A stretch of DNA of 64,000 bases from the NCBI RefSeq assembly GCF_017254845.1, contig NZ_JAFKCU010000005.1, positions 1-64,000 on the forward strand, written 5' to 3'. Below are positions 55,437-64,000 of this stretch, one piece after another (within the stretch, counting starts at the first letter, position 1; each line of letters starts with the position of its first letter). The stretch comes from Algoriphagus pacificus (lineage in GTDB: Bacteria > Bacteroidota > Bacteroidia > Cytophagales > Cyclobacteriaceae). Under the pieces are notes generated by a model that saw nothing but the letters and a program-made list of their open reading frames with translations, had not been told where the DNA came from and made no database searches. A program made the position numbers and the translations under genes.

Positions 55437-56507
55437 ATGGAAAGTCAAGAATTGAATGAGAAGTATTTCAAAGGAAGAGGTTCACAGATAAAACCCGAAA
55501 ACCGATTCCTTACAAATCACTATGTGTCTGAGCATATAGAAGGGATCGACGAACCTATGATTCAAAGTCCATTGACGAAACTCTTTTATGAAAATCCCAA
55601 AACCATCGTCAATAAGATCAACAGCCCGGATCTAAGAATGCTTTATTCCCTGAATGCTTATCAGGGTTGTGAACATGGCTGCAGTTATTGCTATGCCAGA
55701 AACACCCATGAATTTTATGGCTTTGATGCGGGATTGGACTTCGAAAGCAAGATCATGATCAAGCGGAATGCAGTTCAGCTTTTGGAGCAACTATTCGGCA
55801 AACCGAGTTGGAAACCTGCCCCGATTAGTCTCTCTGGAAATACCGATTGTTATCAGCCTTTGGAAAGAAAATTTGAGCTGACCCGGAATCTTTTAAAGAG
55901 TTTTTTACGCTACAGACATCCGGTGGGACTCATTACCAAAAACAGTTTGATCCTCAGAGATCTGGATATTTTGAAAGACTTGGCAAGTGAAAACTTGGTC
56001 CATGTTTATATTTCCGTGACTACGCTGGACGAAAGTCTGCGAAGGAAAATGGAACCTAGAACTGCCAGTGGTCTGAAACGCATCAAAACTATTGAGGAAC
56101 TGGCAAAGGCAGATATTCCTGTGGGTGTCATGAATGCTCCCATTATTCCGGGTCTAAATCATCATGAAATACCAACAATTCTCAAAGCTTCAGCAGATCA
56201 TGGAGCCTTGGCAGCAGGAATGACTATTGTTCGGTTGAATGGCAGCGTTGCTCCAGTTTTTGAGGATTGGTTGCTGAAAAATTTTCCAGATCGATTTGAC
56301 AAAGTCTGGAATAAAATCAAGTCCATGCATGGAGGTCAAGTCAGTGATTCAAAATTTGGTCGGAGAATGACCGGTGAAGGAAGAGAAGCAGAAATGATCC
56401 AGCAGCTATTCAAAACCTGTAAGAAAAAGTATTTTGAAGGACGTAGTTTTCCTGAATATGATTTGACGAAATTTAGAAGAAATGGCAATTTGAATCTATT
56501 CCATTAA
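55437..56507 (+). CDS. Radical SAM protein, PA0069/SplB-like family
   Basis: 356 residues. The radical SAM cluster motif is CEHGCSYCYARN near residue 77, the CxxxCxxC set that binds a 4Fe-4S cluster. SAM-binding stretches include LSGNTDCYQPLE and VHVYISVTTLD. The N-terminal part (KYFKGRGSQIKPENRF) and the end match the PA0069 family, related to spore photoproduct lyase but of unknown substrate. It may form a unit with the next gene, 28 bp further on, but their functions do not obviously match. Confidence 0.88.
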   Translation: MESQELNEKYFKGRGSQIKPENRFLTNHYVSEHIEGIDEPMIQSPLTKLFYENPKTIVNKINSPDLRMLYSLNAYQGCEHGCSYCYARNTHEFYGFDAGLDFESKIMIKRNAVQLLEQLFGKPSWKPAPISLSGNTDCYQPLERKFELTRNLLKSFLRYRHPVGLITKNSLILRDLDILKDLASENLVHVYISVTTLDESLRRKMEPRTASGLKRIKTIEELAKADIPVGVMNAPIIPGLNHHEIPTILKASADHGALAAGMTIVRLNGSVAPVFEDWLLKNFPDRFDKVWNKIKSMHGGQVSDSKFGRRMTGEGREAEMIQQLFKTCKKKYFEGRSFPEYDLTKFRRNGNLNLFH

Positions 56508-56535
56508 GTAGATTTACCACGCTAAAAAGAAAAGA

Positions 56536-57486
56536 ATGGCCTTGCTCCCTTTCCTATATTTTATGCTTGCTAGTGCTTTAGCAAGTATTTTTCAAAATGA
56601 ACAGAATCACAATGAATCTTTGCCCTTAGCAGTGAAATATCCATTTGATCAAGGCATTGAAGACGATCCAAATGTGATTTTCTCAGAAAACTTCGAAGGG
56701 GATTTAAACAGCATTTTTGCCAAGTATACTGACATTCTAAATTACGAAGGAATGCATCTGGATAGTCTAGATGTACCAGCCACCAGGTCAAAAGCTTTAG
56801 TCATGACAAATTCTGGTTCCGAAAATCATGGAGGGCATTTATTCAAAAAGTTTGAAAAAGGCTTCGAAGGGACTGTTTTTATCCGGTATTATGTGAAATA
56901 TCCCAAGAGCTCCCAAGGCTATATCCATCACGAATCTGTCTGGGTAGGAGGTTCCTCTCCTGCCCTTCCTTACCCCAAACCTAGTGCTGGCACATGCGAT
57001 CTTGGTGGGGAGCGATTTTCAGTGAGTTACGAACCGATCCAAGACAGAAGAATGGATTCTTACATTTATTGGGGAGGGATGAAAGCTGGAGCTCAAGGAA
57101 AATGCTATGGGAATGATCTAATCAATGGAAGTCCAAAAGCAAAAGAACTAGTTTGGGATGAGTGGATGTGCGTAGAATTGATGATCAAACTCAATGATCC
57201 CGTCAACTCCAAAAACGGTGAGTTGAAAATCTGGCAAGATGGAGTTGAAGTTGGGCATTGGGGACCAGGTTTTCCGAATGGGCATTGGGATAAGGATTCC
57301 TGGTTTAATGACCCAGAAGGCGAAGCATTTGAGGGATTTCAATGGAGAAATAATCCATCTTTGAATCTTAACTATCTATGGTTTGAATTTTTTGACGACA
57401 CCACTCCCAAAGGTGAGTCGCATCATATCAAATTTGCCAATCTTGTAATGGCCAGAAGTTACATCGGACCAATTAGTACGAATTAA
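56536..57486 (+). CDS. Secreted beta-sandwich (polysaccharide-lyase-like) protein
   Basis: 316 residues. The start (MALLPFLYFMLASALASIFQ) looks like a signal peptide. The mature part is beta-rich with ENFEGDLNSIFAKYTD, GTVFIRYYVKYPKSSQGYIH and GELKIWQDGVEVGHWGPGFP, and ends in WFEFFDDTTPKGESHHIKFA. This resembles concanavalin-like sandwiches of alginate-lyase-like or LamG-type proteins. Catalytic residues are not clear, so the enzyme call is tentative. It lies 28 bp after the radical SAM gene. Confidence 0.6.
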   Translation: MALLPFLYFMLASALASIFQNEQNHNESLPLAVKYPFDQGIEDDPNVIFSENFEGDLNSIFAKYTDILNYEGMHLDSLDVPATRSKALVMTNSGSENHGGHLFKKFEKGFEGTVFIRYYVKYPKSSQGYIHHESVWVGGSSPALPYPKPSAGTCDLGGERFSVSYEPIQDRRMDSYIYWGGMKAGAQGKCYGNDLINGSPKAKELVWDEWMCVELMIKLNDPVNSKNGELKIWQDGVEVGHWGPGFPNGHWDKDSWFNDPEGEAFEGFQWRNNPSLNLNYLWFEFFDDTTPKGESHHIKFANLVMARSYIGPISTN

Positions 57487-57505
57487 TTTTCTGCTAAATC
57501 AATTT

Positions 57506-59917
57506 TTATTCATCCTTCAAAACTTTGGCAGGATTGGATTGCGCCGCTACGAAAGAGTGAAGCCCGACAATAATCAAACAAACGATCATGACTCCCAAAC
57601 CGGAAATGGCAAATAAGAAATACGGCATTTCAACTCGGTATTGGAAACCATTTAGCCAGTCATTTAAGAAATAATAGGCTGGGTAGATAGCTAGTACAAA
57701 AGATACTAAAACCAATAAAACATAGTCTTTTGAAATCAAGCCTAAGATCTGAAGAATCGTCGCTCCCAATACTTTTCTGATACTGATTTCTTTGGTTCGC
57801 TGGGCGATGGTGAATGAGGAAAGTCCAAACAATCCCAAGCACGAAATCAGGATTGCTAAACCACAGGCAAGCCCTAATACATTTCGGATTTTCAAGTCCT
57901 CCTCATAAAATCTCCCGATCTCATCATCCAAAAACTTAAAAGTCTGATTTTCGGACGCTATCACTTCCTTGTATACTTTTTCCAAGCCAAGTTTTGCTTC
58001 AGCCAGATTTATATTGTCTTGGAGCTTCACATTGATAGATCTAAAAACTTCAGGCTGGTATACCATTAAAATTGGCCTGATTTCCTCTCTCAAAGTTCGG
58101 GAATGGTAGTTTTTCACAACCCCGACAATTGTCTTTTCTTCTCCGGAAAACTTCATTTTTTGACCCACTAATTCTTCTGGTCTGTTAACAAAAACCTGCT
58201 TCATGAATACTTCATTAACAAGTACTTCATCCTCTCGGTTTTGGCTGGTTCTACCCGCCAAAAGTTCAAGTCCATTCACCTCCACGAAGGCTGAATCCAT
58301 GTTTTTGATCTGAACAAAAAAGTCTAATTCTGCGGTATCCAGTTGATATTGAGCATCTGAAGTCCACAAACTGGTAGAAGAAACCAGATCCCCACTGAGA
58401 CTCGCCCTTTTCACATAACTCAATTGATTTAACCGATCCCTCAAAAGTTCAAACTTATCCGAGTCTCCTCTATATGGAAGGGAGGAGTAAAGGATGGCCT
58501 TACTGTTAAATCCTAAGGGTTGGCTTGAGACATATTTCAGTTGATAGGAAATAACTGAAACAAGAATGATAAATGAGATGGAACTGGCAAACTGTAGGAC
58601 AGTCAGGTTTTTTCGAAGGAAAACTCCCAATGAGAATTTATTGGATTGCTTCACCTCTCCTTTTAAAGCCCGTTGTGGTTGGTAGCTTACTAAAATAAGC
58701 GCAGGATAGATTCCGGAAAAAACTGTGAGGATAAAAGTAAAGCCAAAGGTGAATAGAACATTCTCCGTTGTCAAAAAGTCAAATACTATCCCTTTTGGCA
58801 AATAAGAATCAAAAGAAGCTATCAAAACCTCAACCAAAAGAAAAGATAGGATCGTGGCACTCAATACAATCAGATAGGTTTCTGTCAGAAATTGAAAAAT
58901 CAGTTGGGATTTATTTCCACCCAAGGTTTTCCTGATCCCAACTTCCTTCGCCCGACCGATGGCTTGTGCTGTTTCTAGATTGACAAAATTCAGGCAAGCC
59001 AGAATCAAAATAATTATCCCAATTACCAAGAGCCCATTTAAGAAGGTCTTTGAAACAGAATTGTCGTCATAGGTTTGTCCAAAATGGACCGCACTCAATG
59101 GTTCTGCTTTGAAGGTTGTTTCAGCATCTTCTTGATCACTCAGGTTTTTGGAAACGATCTCAGCTAGGCCTTTATTGATACTGCTTTCCTCTATGCCATC
59201 AACAGTTCTAATATAAAGCTGGCTACTGGAATTGACATTATCCCAATTTTCAAAAGCATACCGATTCTTATTGGCAGAGACTGAAATCGTAGAAAATGAA
59301 ATGAAGTCAGTAAAAATAAAATCAGTATTCTCAGTATAATCCTTCACTACTCCACTTACTTCAGTAAACATGGTATCTGTTTCGGTATAAAGAATTTCTT
59401 TTCCCAAGACCTCGTTCATTTCCAAGCCTGGAAAGTATTTCCTAGCGGAAGATTCTGTCAAAACAACTTTGTAAGGTTCCTGAAGGGAGGTAGTTGGATC
59501 TCCAGCAATCCATTCTCTTTTAAAAATCTCGAAAAAACCCGGAGTCGCCAGAATCACATTATTGGTTCTCCCAAAATCCTTTTCAGGGGACTGAACCACT
59601 ACTTTTGCCTGATAAGTCGTGTAAAATCTTGCTTTTGCATCAACCCCAGAAATTTCTTGGTCAACCACCTCTCCCAAAGGGACAGGAGTTCCTGAGTTAG
59701 GATAAACTTCACCTCCACCAAAATCCGTCACAGTTGTCACTCGGTAGATATTTTCGGCTTTAGGGTGAAAATTATCAAAACTGTAAGAATACCAGAGTAT
59801 GTTAAAAATCAACAGACAAATTGAAACGCCAATTGATAGACCCAAAACATGGATCAGGCTTCTCGTTTTGTTTTTGAAGATATTTCTAAAGGCGATTTTA
59901 AAGTAGTTTTTCAACAT
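57506..59917 (-). CDS. MacB/FtsX-type ABC permease, tandem paralogue 1
   Basis: 803 residues. It has the same two-half layout as the 800-aa permease: TM near 20-40 (LIHVLGLSIGVSICLLIFNI), a periplasmic domain, an FtsX block (CLNFVNLETAQAIGRAKEVG, IRKTLGGNKSQLIFQFLTET), a second domain and a final block (SSFTIAQRTKEISIRKVLGA). It ends in NPAKVLKDE. The next gene upstream (59975-62386) has the same length and ending, so they are tandem duplicates. No ATPase gene is adjacent in the window; it probably shares the one at 49743. Confidence 0.88.
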   Translation of the reverse strand: MLKNYFKIAFRNIFKNKTRSLIHVLGLSIGVSICLLIFNILWYSYSFDNFHPKAENIYRVTTVTDFGGGEVYPNSGTPVPLGEVVDQEISGVDAKARFYTTYQAKVVVQSPEKDFGRTNNVILATPGFFEIFKREWIAGDPTTSLQEPYKVVLTESSARKYFPGLEMNEVLGKEILYTETDTMFTEVSGVVKDYTENTDFIFTDFISFSTISVSANKNRYAFENWDNVNSSSQLYIRTVDGIEESSINKGLAEIVSKNLSDQEDAETTFKAEPLSAVHFGQTYDDNSVSKTFLNGLLVIGIIILILACLNFVNLETAQAIGRAKEVGIRKTLGGNKSQLIFQFLTETYLIVLSATILSFLLVEVLIASFDSYLPKGIVFDFLTTENVLFTFGFTFILTVFSGIYPALILVSYQPQRALKGEVKQSNKFSLGVFLRKNLTVLQFASSISFIILVSVISYQLKYVSSQPLGFNSKAILYSSLPYRGDSDKFELLRDRLNQLSYVKRASLSGDLVSSTSLWTSDAQYQLDTAELDFFVQIKNMDSAFVEVNGLELLAGRTSQNREDEVLVNEVFMKQVFVNRPEELVGQKMKFSGEEKTIVGVVKNYHSRTLREEIRPILMVYQPEVFRSINVKLQDNINLAEAKLGLEKVYKEVIASENQTFKFLDDEIGRFYEEDLKIRNVLGLACGLAILISCLGLFGLSSFTIAQRTKEISIRKVLGATILQILGLISKDYVLLVLVSFVLAIYPAYYFLNDWLNGFQYRVEMPYFLFAISGLGVMIVCLIIVGLHSFVAAQSNPAKVLKDE

Positions 59918-59974
59918 GGTTTTGTCTTTTATCCCTACTGAAGGAGGCTAAGGTTTTAGAAAATAGTAATCTTT

Positions 59975-62386
59975 TCATTCATCCTTCAGAACCTTTGCAG
60001 GATTCGTCTGTGAAGCATTGAAAGCATGCAACCCGACGATGGTCAAACAAACGATCAAAATAAATAAACCAGAGATGACAAAAAGGCCATAAGGCATATT
60101 AATCTTGAATGCATAAATACTGAGAAATTGATTGGCAAAGAACCATGCGATCCCAGAGGCAATTGCAAAAGCTATCCCGATCAATAAAACATATTCCCTG
60201 CTGATCAATACAAGCACTTGCGTGATAGTTGCACCTAAGACTTTTCGGATTCCGATTTCTTTAGTGCGCTGAGCAATAGTAAATGAAGACAGTCCGAAGA
60301 GCCCCAAACAAGAGATCAGAATAGCCAAAAAGGAAGAAAAACCCATCACATTTCTAAGCTTCTGATCATCTTCGTAAAACTTGGCAATTACTTCATCCAG
60401 GAACTTGAACTCAGAAGATTCCAATGGATACATTTCCTTATATAATTGATCCATTTTTTCTTTTGCCATCCTGATATCTGACCCCTTCTCTAGTTTCACA
60501 CTGATCAATGAAGAATATTCCGGTTCGTAAACCATCAAAAGGGGCTTGATTTCTGATCTTAAACTCAGCGAATGAAAATCATTGGTCACTCCTTGAATAA
60601 CCCGTGTGATACCATCATAGTAAAAACTTTGCCCAACAGCTTCTTCAGGATTAGCAAAACCATATTTTTTCACAAAAGCATTATTGACCAGCACTTGATC
60701 TGCTGTGTTGGAAATATTCTTCCCAGCAATGATTTTCACACCATTAACCGCCACAAAAGCAGAATCAATCAGTTTATTCTGAACCTCTAGGTTTTGAGTT
60801 GTGGAATCCACTGCAAGCTCCACCTCAACTGAAGAATAGCTATTGGATGACACTAAATCATCAGTGAAGGACACTCCTCTCACAAAAGACTCCTGACTTA
60901 ATCGCTCTTTAAAAGTTTCAACTCGATTTAATTCATCTCTAAAGGGAGTAGAAACATACATCACGGCTTCCTTATCGAAACCCATTTCCTGTTGACTCAT
61001 AAAGCGAAGCTGGCTATTCACCACCAAGACCATAATCACAAAAGCGATGGAACAAGTAAACTGGATTACAGTAAGATTTTTTCTCAAGAAAATTCCAAAA
61101 GAAAACTTACCAGTTTGGGTACGCTCTCCTTTTAAAGCTCGCTGCGGATCGTATTTCCCCAAAATCAAAGCAGGATAAATTCCAGCCAGGAAAGTCAATA
61201 AAATTGAGAATGCAAGTAAAAAACCCAGATTCACCCAGGAGAAATAATTGACCTGGAAACCTTCTGGCAAATAATCCTTTGACAATACTTTGAGGATTTC
61301 TACCAAACCAAAAGAGATGACAGTGGCCACTAGTACGATCACAAAGGTTTCCGAAAGGAACTGATTGGTCAATTGTGCTCTGTTTCCTCCCAAAGTCTTT
61401 CTGATCCCTACTTCTTTGGCTCGATTGATAGCATGCGCAGTTTCCAGATTGATGAAATTCAAGCAAGCCAAAACCAAAATAATTGCTCCCAAAATCATGA
61501 GTCCATTAAGAATCAATCGATTTGCTGGCTGGTTTAAATACAAGGCATCAGTAAAATGAACTTCAGAAATAGGTTGCATGGCATGGGTCCTTTCATCATC
61601 ACCTTCCATTTCGATGTATTTAGAAACCATTGCAGGAAACTCACTTTCTAAGCTGGATGGATCAACATTCTCGGGAATTTTGACAAAAAGCTGCGAATTG
61701 GAAGTCACTGCATCCCAACTATCGATGTTGAATCTGGACTTATTTTTCATCGTCTCAATGGAACTCATAGAGACAAAGCTTCCGAACTCCAAGTCTGAGT
61801 TTTCTGGATATGTTTTTACAATTCCGGTAACGACTGCCGAAATGCTATCCTGATTGAAATAAACGATTTCTTGCCCGATGATCTCTTCCGGAGATAGGTC
61901 GGGGAAATAACTCTTTGCCGTTTCTTCTGACAACACCGTGGAATTAGGTTTGACCAGCGCCTGATCCTCCGATCCAATCACCCATTCTCTAGGGAATACT
62001 TTGAAAAAATCCTCAGAAGCCAGTAAAACTCCTTTTTGCCTGCCCAGATTGGTATCTCTTGATGGAATCCCGATTATAGTTTCACTCAGCGTATAGATGT
62101 GAGTGCTTTCTTCAATTCCTGAAATCTCTTCTTCAATTTGCTCACCCAAAGGAAATGGCACTCCAGGATTGGGGTAGATATTTCCTCTATAAATAGACTG
62201 TGTGGTCACTCTGAAAATCCTATCTCCATCTGGATGAAACTTATCAAAGCTATGCGCATGAAACACCACATTGAAAATCAAAAAACAGATAGAAATTCCT
62301 ATTGAAAGACCCAAAACATGAATGGCTGTCCTAAACTTATTTCGAAGGATATTTCTCCAAGCTATTTTAAAGTAATTTTTTAACAT
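59975..62386 (-). CDS. MacB/FtsX-type ABC permease, tandem paralogue 2
   Basis: 803 residues, same architecture. N-terminal TM (IHVLGLSIGISICFLIFNVV), FtsX block (CLNFINLETAHAINRAKEVG, IRKTLGGNRAQLTNQFLSET) and a final block (SSFTIAQRTKEIGIRKVLGA) are almost identical in wording to paralogue 1, while the periplasmic parts differ more. The gap to the next gene is 57 bp, so the three permeases are probably one operon. Substrates are unknown. Confidence 0.88.
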   Translation of the reverse strand: MLKNYFKIAWRNILRNKFRTAIHVLGLSIGISICFLIFNVVFHAHSFDKFHPDGDRIFRVTTQSIYRGNIYPNPGVPFPLGEQIEEEISGIEESTHIYTLSETIIGIPSRDTNLGRQKGVLLASEDFFKVFPREWVIGSEDQALVKPNSTVLSEETAKSYFPDLSPEEIIGQEIVYFNQDSISAVVTGIVKTYPENSDLEFGSFVSMSSIETMKNKSRFNIDSWDAVTSNSQLFVKIPENVDPSSLESEFPAMVSKYIEMEGDDERTHAMQPISEVHFTDALYLNQPANRLILNGLMILGAIILVLACLNFINLETAHAINRAKEVGIRKTLGGNRAQLTNQFLSETFVIVLVATVISFGLVEILKVLSKDYLPEGFQVNYFSWVNLGFLLAFSILLTFLAGIYPALILGKYDPQRALKGERTQTGKFSFGIFLRKNLTVIQFTCSIAFVIMVLVVNSQLRFMSQQEMGFDKEAVMYVSTPFRDELNRVETFKERLSQESFVRGVSFTDDLVSSNSYSSVEVELAVDSTTQNLEVQNKLIDSAFVAVNGVKIIAGKNISNTADQVLVNNAFVKKYGFANPEEAVGQSFYYDGITRVIQGVTNDFHSLSLRSEIKPLLMVYEPEYSSLISVKLEKGSDIRMAKEKMDQLYKEMYPLESSEFKFLDEVIAKFYEDDQKLRNVMGFSSFLAILISCLGLFGLSSFTIAQRTKEIGIRKVLGATITQVLVLISREYVLLIGIAFAIASGIAWFFANQFLSIYAFKINMPYGLFVISGLFILIVCLTIVGLHAFNASQTNPAKVLKDE

Positions 62387-62434
62387 GTTTCTCTGATTTG
62401 CCCCTTTGTCTTTTCTTTTTTTTCTAATTGGAAA

Positions 62435-64000
62435 CTACTCGTCTTTCAACGTTTTCACTGGATTCATCTGTGTTGCCTTGAAAGCTTGAGCAGATACAAT
62501 CATCAGGGTAAACACAATCCCTCCAATTGCCAAAAGCACGAAATTCATATAGGAAGGCCATTCTTTGATGGCAAATTGGGCCAACCAGCTTTGCATTAAA
62601 TACAAACTCAGCGGTAAAGCGATCAGCACTCCTGCAACAGTAATCATAAGAAACTCCCGATTAAACATCCAGGAAATACTCAAACTGGAAGCGCCCAATA
62701 CTTTTCTGATTCCGATTTCTTTGGTGCGACCGGCAATGCTCAAAGCTGCCATTGCAAACAATCCCATTGCTGCGATCAAAATGGCTATCCCGGCAGCTAA
62801 AAACACCATTTTACCCAAACGTTCATCCGCTTTGTATTGCTCCTCAACAGTTTGATCCAAGAAACTAAAACTGAATGCCTCCAATGGAAAAATACGCTCC
62901 CATTCACCTTCTAGCATCGATCTGAAAGCTTCGAAATCATTTCCTGTTCCTTTTACAAGCACTTTGGGATTAGTAGATGAACTGATGCTGAGCATATTGA
63001 TCCCACTGAAGAAAGTAGCAGGATTTTTAACTAGCAGCACTGGTTCAATTTCTTTGTATAGTGAATTGTGATGAAAATCTTTCACAACGCCTACAATCTG
63101 ATGTGGATCGAATTGAGTATTTGGCATCATTTCACCCAAAGGATCATTCCAGTCCATAGCTTTTGCAAAAGCCTCATTGATGATGAAAGCACTGCTGTCA
63201 GCTCCAGGATCTGGATTAAATGCTCTTCCTTCTACCATTTCCAATCCAAGGGTATTGATATAATCTCCTCCGACAAAATTTACTCTAAAATCGAACTGAT
63301 CCCCATTCTCCAATGCAAAACCTGCGTCCCAAAATGCCTCATCTCCATAAGTAGAAACAGTAATACCCGCAGTTTGGACTTCGGATCTTCCAATTAAGGC
63401 TTGACGATATAATTCTGCCTGCTGGAAACCCAGTTGAATGGAGCTGACAAAACTTTTGGTAGGAACATACGGTACGTCAACCAAGACCACCATTTCCTGA
63501 TCAAATCCCAAGTCATAATTCCGGATCGCATTCATCTGATTCACCATGATCAAAGTCGATGCGATAAGCAGGAATGAAATGAAAAACTGAAAAGCAACCA
63601 ATCCTTTTCTAAGTGCTTGTTTTCCAAAATGCATGGAAAGGTTTCCTTTTAGCACTTTGATCGGTCTCAAGTTAGACATGAAAAATGCAGGGTAAGCACC
63701 TGCCATTGCAGTAATCAGCACAACCAATCCAAATAAAATCAAGATTTGAACTGGACCATAAACTAGCGTCAGTTCTTTCTCAAAGAGATTGTTAAAAGTA
63801 GGCACCAATAGCTCTGCCAATACCAACCCCAATACTAAAGCAGTCACAGTTGTCAGAAATGCTTCCGTCAAAAACTGAAATACCAATTGGCTAAAATCTG
63901 CCCCCATGGTTTTTCTTACCCCAACTTCTTTTGCCCTGGTAGTGGATCTTCCGATCGCCATCGTGGTGAAATTGATACAGGCTATCAAGAGAATGAGAAA
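62435..64000 (-). CDS. MacB/FtsX-type ABC permease, third copy (5' end outside window)
   Basis: 522 residues are visible; the frame is open to the right edge (FLILLIACINF at the edge), so the start and the first periplasmic domain lie outside. The visible part starts inside the first FtsX block (RSTTRAKEVGVRKTMGADFS), then a periplasmic domain and the final block (ALSIAGRTKEIGIRKVLGAS), ending in NPVKTLKDE. It is less similar to the two tandem copies than they are to each other. It lies 48 bp upstream of paralogue 2. Confidence 0.85.
   Translation of the reverse strand, partial: FLILLIACINFTTMAIGRSTTRAKEVGVRKTMGADFSQLVFQFLTEAFLTTVTALVLGLVLAELLVPTFNNLFEKELTLVYGPVQILILFGLVVLITAMAGAYPAFFMSNLRPIKVLKGNLSMHFGKQALRKGLVAFQFFISFLLIASTLIMVNQMNAIRNYDLGFDQEMVVLVDVPYVPTKSFVSSIQLGFQQAELYRQALIGRSEVQTAGITVSTYGDEAFWDAGFALENGDQFDFRVNFVGGDYINTLGLEMVEGRAFNPDPGADSSAFIINEAFAKAMDWNDPLGEMMPNTQFDPHQIVGVVKDFHHNSLYKEIEPVLLVKNPATFFSGINMLSISSSTNPKVLVKGTGNDFEAFRSMLEGEWERIFPLEAFSFSFLDQTVEEQYKADERLGKMVFLAAGIAILIAAMGLFAMAALSIAGRTKEIGIRKVLGASSLSISWMFNREFLMITVAGVLIALPLSLYLMQSWLAQFAIKEWPSYMNFVLLAIGGIVFTLMIVSAQAFKATQMNPVKTLKDE

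Overview
The window looks like chromosome from a marine-type Bacteroidota, most like the Cyclobacteriaceae/Algoriphagus group. This is inferred from gene content and is not a database result. The pointers are lipoproteins with short signal peptides ending in Cys, DUF4397, DUF4136 and DUF1080 proteins, Tat-type Gfo/Idh oxidoreductases, long FtsX-type permeases in tandem, a TldD/TldE-MoxR-DUF58-BatA-DUF4175 cluster, an AT-rich base composition and the absence of clear Shine-Dalgarno sequences.

Layout. (1) 1-6451, minus strand: the first 2150 residues of a giant secreted surface protein that runs off the left edge. It has four tandem units of about 360 residues, then DUF11-like repeats, then Ig-like repeats. 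(2) 6583-7483: a decayed tyrosine recombinase. (3) About 7721-12786: an integrated element. It encodes an integrase, a two-TM protein, a small HTH protein, a RepA-like RecA-fold helicase with a C-terminal HTH, and a Toprim primase-like protein. A six-unit 9-nt iteron-like array lies between the two replication genes. The right end touches a 3' tRNA remnant followed by its own terminator. No relaxase or conjugation gene is seen, and no left attachment site was found in the window.

(4) 12837-25293 holds accessory genes: a 1772-residue protein with two alpha/beta-hydrolase domains, an M17-N-like region, a caspase-like CHAT protease and a helical tail; a WYL regulator divergent from a DinB-like gene; and a two-gene unit coding for a putative P47/TULIP-like protein (575 aa) and an 1154-aa beta-propeller plus amphipathic-helix protein. 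I consider these the least explained and most interesting genes. (5) 25641-30916: a MATE exporter, a DUF4397 lipoprotein, a VOC protein, and an ECF sigma factor with a partner that joins an inner-membrane segment to a probable outer-membrane barrel.

(6) 30977-41584, minus strand: one long run of TldD, TldE, DUF4159, MoxR ATPase, DUF58, BatA-like, DUF4175 and a membrane protein. Most junctions overlap by a few bases, and the one real gap (38423-38606) carries repeat sequences. (7) 41957-57486: an epimerase, a Cys-motif membrane protein, lipoproteins, a CDF metal exporter, a uracil-DNA-glycosylase-family protein, an OmpA lipoprotein, a TolC / MacB-type ATPase / permease operon, a Gfo/Idh + DUF1080 pair for sugar modification, a radical SAM protein and a secreted beta-sandwich protein. 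(8) 57506-64000: three further MacB/FtsX permeases in tandem, the last cut by the right edge.

No intact tRNA, rRNA or CRISPR array was seen. Positions of domains inside proteins are approximate because they were counted by eye.
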